Assembly: GCA_002383615.1 (NCBI GenBank)
Contig: DFYN01000094.1
Coordinates: forward strand, 6,343 to 11,988
Direction of reading: 5' to 3'
DNA: 5,646 nucleotides
Origin: Anaerolineaceae bacterium UBA4081
Lineage (GTDB): Bacteria; Chloroflexota; Anaerolineae; Anaerolineales; Anaerolineaceae
Position numbers and translations under genes: made by a program. The number at the start of each line of letters is the position of its first letter. Position 1 is the stretch's first letter. This document shows positions 1 through 4,992 of this stretch, in pieces. Below the pieces are notes generated by a model. It had not been told where the DNA came from. It ran no database searches and saw nothing but the letters and a program-made list of their open reading frames with translations.

Positions 1-203
1 GGGGCAGCGCTTTCCTCGGCGGTGATGATCAGCTCATGAACCTCATCTTTCAGGATGGCGCGGGAAGGATAGGGGCACAACTCCAAACCGCGCTGGTCTG
101 CCCGGGCATGCAGGATAGTATTGAGGCTGCCGTGCAGCGGTTCCTTGGCGGCACAGGGCAGGTCTGCATCCAATAATTGATGAATGTAAGGGTCAGGGCT
201 CAT
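1..203 (-). CDS. Unidentified protein, N-terminal 67 residues (possible second reactivation factor)
   Basis: This is the 5' part of a gene that runs off the left edge of the window. The ATG start overlaps the TGA stop of the upstream KamB-like gene as ATGA. An AAGGAG site lies 5 bases upstream, inside the end of that gene, so the start is well supported and the two are probably translationally coupled. The visible protein begins MSPDPYIHQLLDADLPC and continues through a soluble, helix-prone stretch including CPYPSRAILKDEVHELI (about residues 43-59). No signal peptide, membrane segment or catalytic motif is visible. I do not recognise the family from this piece. In lysine-fermentation clusters, as I recall them, kamB is followed by kamC, a MutS-like ATPase, so a KamC-type partner is a reasonable guess from position alone. 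The P-loop that would confirm this would lie beyond the window. Confidence 0.8.
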   Translation of the reverse strand, partial: MSPDPYIHQLLDADLPCAAKEPLHGSLNTILHARADQRGLELCPYPSRAILKDEVHELIITAEESAA

Positions 204-1261
204 AATTGCTCCTTAGGTGAAAGGTCGAGCAAGCGAATAAAGTTTGGTTCAGGCGGCTGGCGGATATCCATGACGGGGAAGAGGGTGATGCCCACCTGGA
301 CGGCTTCGACCAGTTCAGCGCTGTTGACATAAGCGGGTTCATAGCGGTGTTCGCTGGCGATGAAGCGCGGAAAGAAGGGGTTAACGGTCATTAGCCGCAC
401 AGGCACGCTATGCAAATAAGACGGTGTGACACCTAATCGGCTGCAATCCTGCCAGACCTTTTGCCAATTGAGGGGGTCGCCGCTGGCAATGCATTTGAGC
501 GGGTCACCCAGGACGAGTTGGCTGCCAGGCAGCCGCTCCAGGATCAGCCCCAGCAAGCGCGGGTGGCAGGCAAAAGGAATAACCAGGCGGTGAACCGGGT
601 GGTGCAGACTGTGCAGCAGGTTCGCCTGGGCGCTTTCGCTGAGCAGCGACCCACCCGGAATTTCGGCAGTTGCGCCGTCTGAGTACAAGATTTGAATATT
701 GAGCGAGGCGGGCAGGGTGATAGCGAAGGTATGTGGACTCCAAAGTGAAGCCAGTGCAGCGGCATGCTCGGCAATGACTGGAATTCGCTCGTCAAAGGCT
801 GCACCGGTGGAGAGGACAAGCGCATCCGTCCCAATCAGGGGTACCAGCCGGTTCAGCGCGCCATCCACGAGGGTAACATCCGCCCCCAGGCGCTCAAAAA
901 TGGCAGCCACGACAGCCAGGTCGCTCTGGCGGTTGGGACCAGCCAGCACGACTGTACCGGGTTTGGTCACTTCTGCCACCATGATAGGACCGAAAATGGT
1001 CTGGATGGCGGTAGTCTCGCGGATTTCCACGACGGCTGACCCAACCCGCAACAGTTTTTGGGCGGTGGCAATCAGGGCGCCCGCACCGACGTTGTAGCGG
1101 GGTTTGGGTAAACCGGTAACATGGTCGCGGTTCTCGCCGTCAAAACCGATGCTGGTCAGGGCAGTGGCAAGGTTTGCCGATACACACTGCGCCAGAACCG
1201 CCAGGGCGGTGGTGGTTTTGCCTGTGTTCTTGGCGGTACCGGCGAAGCCAATAATGCGCAT
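200..1261 (-). CDS. KamB-like P-loop protein, probable aminomutase reactivation factor
   Basis: A 353-residue soluble protein. Residues 8-18 (GTAKNTGKTTT) form a Walker-A-type loop with five residues between the first glycine and GKT, as in BioD-like enzymes, so nucleotide binding is very likely. Further recognisable spots are SIGFDGE (37-43), TTAIQT (83-88), AGPNRQSD (107-114) and VDGALNR (132-138). The last two look like the nucleotide-dependent switch segments of this fold. The combination resembles KamB, described as a subunit of the reactivase that restores lysine 5,6-aminomutase after suicide inactivation. That match is from memory. The gene starts with ATG five bases after the aminomutase stop and has only a weak purine stretch before it, suggesting translation by re-initiation. 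Its position directly after a B12 enzyme supports a chaperone or reactivation role. An adenosyl- or CoA-transferring synthetase of the BioD/CobQ superfamily is the main alternative. The C-terminal half (from about 200) is not recognised. Confidence 0.72.
   Translation of the reverse strand: MRIIGFAGTAKNTGKTTTALAVLAQCVSANLATALTSIGFDGENRDHVTGLPKPRYNVGAGALIATAQKLLRVGSAVVEIRETTAIQTIFGPIMVAEVTKPGTVVLAGPNRQSDLAVVAAIFERLGADVTLVDGALNRLVPLIGTDALVLSTGAAFDERIPVIAEHAAALASLWSPHTFAITLPASLNIQILYSDGATAEIPGGSLLSESAQANLLHSLHHPVHRLVIPFACHPRLLGLILERLPGSQLVLGDPLKCIASGDPLNWQKVWQDCSRLGVTPSYLHSVPVRLMTVNPFFPRFIASEHRYEPAYVNSAELVEAVQVGITLFPVMDIRQPPEPNFIRLLDLSPKEQL
209..214 (-). promoter_or_regulatory. Ribosome binding site for the gene starting at 203
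   Basis: AAGGAG on the minus strand, 5 bases before the ATG at 203. It lies within the last codons of the upstream gene and fixes the start of the truncated downstream gene. Confidence 0.8.
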
Positions 1262-1266
1262 TTGAG

Positions 1267-3081
1267 TTACTTCAAGGTACGGACAGTGCCACGCCCAGTT
1301 CGCCCGGGATATAAGCCGTCGTCCACACTGCCAAGGTGACCCTCATAAATGGACGCGGTGAAATCGCCGCGGTCGGCAATGGTCTGCAATGTTTCAGTAA
1401 TGCCGCGGTGGATTTGTTCCAGCAGGTCAGATGCTTTTGGTGTGGGTAGGAATTTGGCGCTGCCCATAAAGCGGAGCAAGTCGCGCACGGCACGCAGTGA
1501 GTCCACCCGCGCAGGGGCGGATATGGGACCTTTGGAGTAGGCTTCGTCTGAAGATGCCATGGTAATGGCATCCACGCCCAGCGTGGCAGCCAGAGCGACA
1601 TGCGCTGCGGTGGTCATGGCAGACTGCACCCGGTCAGGCGTGTGGGTCATAAACCCAACTGGTTCTCCCGGCCAGATGGGCGTATCGACAATTTCACGCC
1701 AGACAGCCAGTTTGGCGGTATTCATATCCACCATGTTATCGTCCATATAACCATAAATTTGCATATAGGGTGAATAGCACAACAAAGGCTTGGGGATGGG
1801 CTGCCCGCCCAGTTTGAGACCAAGCATCATCATAATCAGGATGCCGGCGAAGGTTTTATGGGGTGGCACGCCGCTCAGTTCGTCGTTGCCGGGAATGTCA
1901 AAGGGCAGTCCGTATTTTGCAGCCAGCCGCAGCGAGAAGACACCATCCACCGTCAATCGCTCCGGGTCCGTTCCGCCGGCTGTACCGCCGTAGGGGATAT
2001 TGATCTTGAACAGGTCAGCTCCTGCCCGTGCCCCCAGGATTTGAGTCTCTGCCGTGTTCAAACCGCGGTGACCGCGCACATTCCACATAGTGGCAGGGTC
2101 CTTGTACTGGTGAATCAGGTTCAGATTGTCATAGGTAAGGATGGTGCCGTCATGTTCGTGGGTCAGGCAGCCTTCCAGCAAGCCTTCGCGCTGCGCTCCC
2201 CAGGAAGGATCAAAATGGAGGATGCCGTCTGCGCCCCAGGCTTCGGCGGTTTTGATGTGCATAATGTCCATGACCGGGCAGCCGGTGCCATATTGGACAA
2301 AGATGTAAGGTCGCTTGCCTGCATGCTGAAGGGGTTCATGCGGTGCGAGGGTTGTTTCAATCACTTCCGGGATGCGTGCAACCTCTTCGGCACCCAACCA
2401 GCGGACGCCGGAGGGTAGTTTGCCATTGTTATAGAAGGCTGCGGTCTCTTCATCGCACAGGGCAATGTAGCGGGCGCGCAACTGGGTTAATACTGGGGAG
2501 CCTGCCGGTTGGTCCAGCATCTCTTCCCGCAGCCGGGCGCGCTCGATTCCATCTGACGTTTTATCGGATACAAAAGATAATATCTGGGTTGTAATTTGGT
2601 CCAGAAGGGCTTCAATTTTCTTGTCTTTGAAGGTGTAAGTGTAACCTTCCACAACTGAAGGTTTTTCGCGTGCGACGGTTGGTAGCTTGCTGGCTTCTGC
2701 CTGCAGGGCTTTGCCTTCGATGAAGGCAAAGACATCTGCCATGTTCAGGTCGCCGGCAAAGGTGGCATCAAAGCCCAGTTCTGCGCCGACTTCACGGGTA
2801 ATTGCCATGCCACCCACTCCCAGCCGGGTTTTCTCCCGCAAACCAGCCGCTTCCGCCAGATCCACCAGCCGCCCAAGGGTCTCTGCGACTTTATACCCCA
2901 ACGTACGGCTGACCAGGATGGCGTCCGGGTGCAGGGTGAGCGCTTTTTCGACGACTTCATCCTCGGTCGTGCCGGGAGGCATGCTGACCGCAGTGTAGCC
3001 GGCATCTTCCAGTTTGCGCCGGAGTAATTTGATTGCGTTATCGTGGACGGGGTCAAGGGGAGCCAACAATACTGTTTTCAC
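1267..3081 (-). CDS. B12/PLP-dependent aminomutase-like protein with cobalamin domain first and TIM barrel second
   Basis: A 604-residue protein. Residues 1-125 look like a cobalamin-binding Rossmann domain: H13 as candidate lower cobalt ligand, S58 in ILVSRTLG, and G90-G91 in LGVGG, with spacing close to that of B12 mutases. K64 (SRTLGYK) aligns by eye with KamE K144, the lysine that holds PLP in lysine 5,6-aminomutase (SQTVTQK). Residues 126-255 are a mostly helical linker. Residues 256-604 resemble the TIM barrel of OraE: AEAWGAD (279-285), GLLEG (300-304), KINIPYGG (359-366), ASSDEAY (509-515), and a closing GLYPGRTGRG (589-598) like the GYYPERNGDG I recall from OraE. The start is GTG, overlapping the preceding TGA as GTGA, with AAGGAGG 7 bases upstream. 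Expected chemistry is a radical 1,2-amino shift using adenosylcobalamin and PLP in the cytoplasm. Substrate is unknown. Known relatives place the barrel first and the Rossmann domain last. A cobalamin-binding protein without mutase activity is the alternative. Confidence 0.75.
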   Translation of the reverse strand: MKTVLLAPLDPVHDNAIKLLRRKLEDAGYTAVSMPPGTTEDEVVEKALTLHPDAILVSRTLGYKVAETLGRLVDLAEAAGLREKTRLGVGGMAITREVGAELGFDATFAGDLNMADVFAFIEGKALQAEASKLPTVAREKPSVVEGYTYTFKDKKIEALLDQITTQILSFVSDKTSDGIERARLREEMLDQPAGSPVLTQLRARYIALCDEETAAFYNNGKLPSGVRWLGAEEVARIPEVIETTLAPHEPLQHAGKRPYIFVQYGTGCPVMDIMHIKTAEAWGADGILHFDPSWGAQREGLLEGCLTHEHDGTILTYDNLNLIHQYKDPATMWNVRGHRGLNTAETQILGARAGADLFKINIPYGGTAGGTDPERLTVDGVFSLRLAAKYGLPFDIPGNDELSGVPPHKTFAGILIMMMLGLKLGGQPIPKPLLCYSPYMQIYGYMDDNMVDMNTAKLAVWREIVDTPIWPGEPVGFMTHTPDRVQSAMTTAAHVALAATLGVDAITMASSDEAYSKGPISAPARVDSLRAVRDLLRFMGSAKFLPTPKASDLLEQIHRGITETLQTIADRGDFTASIYEGHLGSVDDGLYPGRTGRGTVRTLK

Positions 3082-3317
3082 TTAGCCTCCTCCTTTTTGT
3101 CCATCCAGCGGTAATGGTCACCAGGGCGGTGGATGTAGGTGCGGATACGGACTCGCGCGCCCCAACCGCGATGCTCCAGGAAGACGATATCCCCATGCGG
3201 CAGGCGTAGCTCTGCGATGAGGGCTTCCGCCAGGTCACGGGCTTCCTCCTCACTTTTACAGTAGAAGTAGGTCTCGATATCCAGTGCATCAACGATGCGA
3301 TCCAGCGCTTCGCTCAT
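3078..3317 (-). CDS. Small protein resembling a stand-alone aminomutase dimerisation domain
   Basis: A 79-residue soluble, charged protein. The ATG at 3317 is chosen because GGAG lies 6 bases upstream; a GTG nine codons earlier (3344) is in frame but has no such site. The pattern reads as a short helix (2-11), strand IETYFYCK (14-21), helix (22-38), strand DIVFLEH (43-49) and strand ARVRIRTYI (54-62). This is the beta-alpha-beta-beta order and approximate size of the dimerisation domain between the barrel and Rossmann domains of OraE, also found at the N-terminus of KamE. The resemblance is in the pattern more than in identity. The gene overlaps the 604-residue gene by four bases, and that protein lacks this domain, so a small obligate subunit is the likely role. 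It does not look like OraS, the known small subunit of ornithine aminomutase, which I recall as longer and mainly helical. The protein is certainly plausible as a gene; its function is inferred. Confidence 0.75.
   Translation of the reverse strand: MSEALDRIVDALDIETYFYCKSEEEARDLAEALIAELRLPHGDIVFLEHRGWGARVRIRTYIHRPGDHYRWMDKKEEAK
3089..3095 (-). promoter_or_regulatory. Ribosome binding site deciding the GTG start at 3081
   Basis: AAGGAGG on the minus strand, 7 bases before the GTG codon at 3081-3079. It lies in the last codons of the 79-residue gene (KKEEAK-stop) and supports GTG initiation with the GTGA overlap. Confidence 0.8.
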
Positions 3318-3323
3318 AGGGAT

Positions 3324-3327
3324 CTCC
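3324..3327 (-). promoter_or_regulatory. Ribosome binding site deciding the ATG start at 3317
   Basis: GGAG on the minus strand, 6 bases before the ATG at 3317-3315. It favours this ATG over the in-frame GTG at 3344, which would add nine residues and would place this site inside the coding region. Confidence 0.65.
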
Positions 3328-3341
3328 AGGGGTGTAAGCGA

Positions 3342-3382
3342 CACCGCAGACGAGCGGGGGGTAATTATGCCGGTCTGCGGTG
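3342..3382. repeat. Perfect 10-base inverted repeat with 21-base spacer
   Basis: CACCGCAGAC (3342-3351) is exactly complementary to GTCTGCGGTG (3373-3382). In RNA this gives a GC-rich 10-bp stem ending about 24 bases before the small-subunit start codon. The 21-base loop includes a run of six G on the plus strand (C on the transcript). No U-run follows, so it is not a standard terminator. It may be a regulator binding site, as it overlaps the promoter candidate, or a transcript-stabilising or attenuating hairpin. Copies of TGTAAGCG lie on both sides of it. Confidence 0.75.
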
Positions 3383-3393
3383 CGGTTTGTAAG
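3364..3393 (-). promoter_or_regulatory. Weak candidate sigma-70-type promoter for the aminomutase genes
   Basis: On the minus strand, CTTACA (3393-3388, four of six matches to TTGACA) is followed after 18 bases by CATAAT (3369-3364, five of six matches to TATAAT). Transcription would start near 3357, giving a leader of about 40 bases before the ATG at 3317. One arm of the 10-base inverted repeat lies in the spacer and the other just after the predicted start, which would suit an operator. Such matches arise often by chance, so this is tentative. Confidence 0.25.
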
Positions 3394-3400
3394 CGGTTCT

Positions 3401-3456
3401 GTCCGGCGTCCTCCCTTGCGATGACATATCAGGGAAGTGACAGGGAGGAACCGGAC
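3401..3456. repeat. 14-bp imperfect inverted repeat (long hairpin)
   Basis: GTCCGG (3401-3406) pairs with CCGGAC (3451-3456), and TCCTCCCT (3409-3416) pairs with AGGGAGGA (3442-3449), separated by a small internal loop (3407-3408 against 3450). The terminal loop is 25 bases. On the transcript this lies shortly after the PLP enzyme stop codon. It lacks a following U-tract, so it is better seen as an RNA-processing or stability element, or a factor-dependent termination region, than as an intrinsic terminator. Confidence 0.7.
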
Positions 3457-3482
3457 GTCATCTGGATTAGGCTACGATGTCA

Positions 3483-4952
3483 TTAATCCAGTAATCCAGC
3501 ATAGCGGCTGATGATTTCAATGGACTTGAACAGTGAGCGGGCAATCAGGCGGGTGGGTTCTTCCATCAGTTTGCCTTGCGCATCAATGTTGCCCACGCCG
3601 TTCGAAAGCATGATGTTCGCGTCATAAGCGATAGTTGGAACCATTCCCATATGGGACATGCAGTTCTGCAGGATGTGCGAACCGGCATACATATCTTCAA
3701 TGGAGAAAATGGGGATGCCAAAATCGCGGTCTTTCCAGGAGTCATAATAGTTGAGTTCCACAGCCTGGCAGTTAGGTGATTTGAAAATCTTCCAACCATA
3801 TTGGAGGGTTTTCGGCAGTTTCTCAAACTCTTCCATGGTGATGTTATAAAGGGCATCCAGGGCTGCCATGGGGATTTGCGGGCGGTCTTTGAGGATTTTC
3901 ATCGCAGCCAGGGCGCCAGCCAGCGCTTCCTTACCGGGATCGTATCCCACAAACGCAGCCTTGCCATGGGAAGAAAGGGTGCCGTAGCGTGCGCCATGGA
4001 CACCCATTGCGCGGCGGATTAAGACCATTTCTTCTTCTTTGCCGATGATGAGACCGCTTGTGGGTGCGCCTGCGGCTTTATCCATGGAGTAAATGATGAC
4101 GGTTCCGCCTGTCTTGCGGATGTCGGTGCCGATGAAGGGGACGCCCCAGGCGTTATCGACGATATAGGGGATGTCCAACTCGGTCGCCATTTCGCCCAAA
4201 CCTGATTGGAGGGTCGGCGCACCGTTCTTCTCTTTCTCGCCGTAGCCATAACCCGGGGTGTCATAACCCAGGGAGGCTAGCCCGGCGAGGGTATCGGCGT
4301 GGCGGTCAGCCAGTTGGCGGAAGCGTTTGACGGTCGATTTGGCATCCAGGTGCAGCATATTGGGGATGGGGTTGTACTTGATGCCGTGGCATTCGTATGT
4401 GGCGCCTTCTGGACGAACAAAAATGGTGTCCAGGTTCATCAGGCGTTTGCCCTGCACGCCGTATTCACCCGCAGCTTCGCCGCGTTCAGCGTTGACTTCT
4501 TTATACTTGGGGGGGAATGGGCGACCGTAAGCGCCCTGGTGGTGCATGTGGCGCTCGTAAGGTGCCATATAGCGGGTTCGGTAGGTGTCACCGCGACCCA
4601 TGCTGGGTGCCTGGCACAAGACTTCATAAGAGACAGCCAGACCGGCTTCGCAGGTGTTGACGAGGCAGGCGTCGTATTCATCGCCATAAAAGGCTTTGAC
4701 TTCGTCCCGAATTTGTTCGTCTAACACAGCGCTGGGCAGCACCTTGCGGGAGACAGCCGCCATGGCTTCTTCCACTTCACTTGCCAACAATCCGTGACAG
4801 CCGCTGACTGAGCCAGTTAAGCCCAGGTTGCCGCGCATTTCTGGGGTGATGCCAATTTCTTCAGATACTTTCTTGGCTTCGGCGTAAATGGCACCTTGAT
4901 TAGCCTGCAGGTGCTTGTACAGACGGTAACGGTATTCCCACTTCTTAGTCAT
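3483..4952 (-). CDS. Fold-type-I PLP-dependent enzyme, SelA-like, substrate unknown
   Basis: A 489-residue cytoplasmic enzyme. ATG at 4952 is chosen because AAGGAG lies 8 bases upstream; an in-frame TTG at 4973 would add seven residues but overruns that site. Motifs, in 489-residue numbering: a glycine-rich early segment LTGSVSGCHGLLASEVEEAM (45-64), VDNAWG (265-270) with D266 as the residue expected to pair with the pyridine nitrogen of PLP, and YSMDKAAGAPTSGLIIG (288-304) with K292 as the probable Schiff-base lysine. The following RRAMGVHGARYGTLSSHGKA region (313-332) is reminiscent of SelA-type enzymes. Also notable are the YRTRYMAPYERHMHHQGAYG segment (124-143) and an intact C-terminal small domain. 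Possible activities include racemisation, beta- or gamma-elimination, C-C cleavage or transamination of an amino acid. It lies 40 bases after the GntR-type regulator and upstream of the aminomutase genes, suggesting a shared pathway. It does not look like OrtB or the usual alanine-racemase-type ornithine racemase. I cannot assign a specific reaction. Confidence 0.8.
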   Translation of the reverse strand: MTKKWEYRYRLYKHLQANQGAIYAEAKKVSEEIGITPEMRGNLGLTGSVSGCHGLLASEVEEAMAAVSRKVLPSAVLDEQIRDEVKAFYGDEYDACLVNTCEAGLAVSYEVLCQAPSMGRGDTYRTRYMAPYERHMHHQGAYGRPFPPKYKEVNAERGEAAGEYGVQGKRLMNLDTIFVRPEGATYECHGIKYNPIPNMLHLDAKSTVKRFRQLADRHADTLAGLASLGYDTPGYGYGEKEKNGAPTLQSGLGEMATELDIPYIVDNAWGVPFIGTDIRKTGGTVIIYSMDKAAGAPTSGLIIGKEEEMVLIRRAMGVHGARYGTLSSHGKAAFVGYDPGKEALAGALAAMKILKDRPQIPMAALDALYNITMEEFEKLPKTLQYGWKIFKSPNCQAVELNYYDSWKDRDFGIPIFSIEDMYAGSHILQNCMSHMGMVPTIAYDANIMLSNGVGNIDAQGKLMEEPTRLIARSLFKSIEIISRYAGLLD

Positions 4953-4960
4953 GCTTTTTG

Positions 4961-4966
4961 CTCCTT
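4961..4966 (-). promoter_or_regulatory. Ribosome binding site deciding the ATG start at 4952
   Basis: AAGGAG on the minus strand, 8 bases before the ATG at 4952-4950. The in-frame TTG at 4973 lies upstream of this site and is therefore disfavoured. Confidence 0.8.
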
Positions 4967-4967
4967 G

Positions 4968-4978
4968 AATCAATGATT
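4968..4978. repeat. Short palindrome AATCA-A-TGATT before the PLP enzyme gene
   Basis: An 11-base perfect palindrome with a one-base centre, immediately upstream of the Shine-Dalgarno site in the 40-base gap between the regulator and the PLP enzyme. It could be a regulator site, but it does not have the GT(n)AC core common in GntR/FCD operators, and a palindrome this short in AT-rich sequence may be chance. Confidence 0.3.
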
Positions 4979-4992
4979 ACTTTCCGTTGAGG

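Larger units (their letters stand above)
3318..3482 (-). other. 165-base intergenic region with two hairpin-forming repeats
   Basis: This is the only sizeable gap between genes in the window, between the PLP enzyme stop and the start of the small subunit. It holds two strong inverted repeats (3342-3382 and 3401-3456), an 8-base direct repeat TGTAAGCG (plus strand) at 3333-3340 and 3388-3395, and a weak promoter candidate. I see no U-tract after either hairpin on the minus strand, no cobalamin-riboswitch B12 box, no tRNA, and no convincing open reading frame. It may separate expression of the PLP enzyme from that of the aminomutase. Confidence 0.6.

Noticed and set aside
699..1097. 132-codon plus-strand open frame opposite the KamB-like gene
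   Set aside because: Its composition is rich in Ser, Ala, Arg and Thr, typical of an antisense frame, and it lies within a gene with a clear P-loop.
1858..2418. 186-codon plus-strand open frame opposite the aminomutase gene
   Set aside because: It lies wholly opposite a strongly supported minus-strand gene, has low-complexity-free but unfamiliar sequence without domain motifs, and no convincing start site; it is a shadow of GC-rich codon use.
1267..3081. Methylmalonyl-CoA mutase or glutamate mutase identity
   Set aside because: The cobalamin domain is N-terminal rather than C-terminal as in methylmalonyl-CoA mutase, and the barrel motifs and the candidate PLP lysine fit the aminomutases better than glutamate mutase.
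3315..3344. Longer start (GTG at 3344) for the 79-residue protein
   Set aside because: The nine extra residues would contain the GGAG site that is ideally placed for the ATG at 3317, and the GTG falls inside the arm of the inverted repeat.
3342..3456. Intrinsic terminators after the PLP enzyme gene
   Set aside because: Both inverted repeats form good stems, but neither is followed by a U-run on the minus strand, and on the plus strand no gene ends here.
3318..3482. Cobalamin riboswitch before the B12-enzyme genes
   Set aside because: I looked for the B12 box (GCCACTG-like) and the surrounding conserved pieces on the minus strand and found none. A B12-dependent enzyme also does not usually need this control.
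4950..4973. TTG start at 4973 for the PLP enzyme
   Set aside because: The AAGGAG site sits between the TTG and the ATG at 4952, at good spacing for the ATG only.
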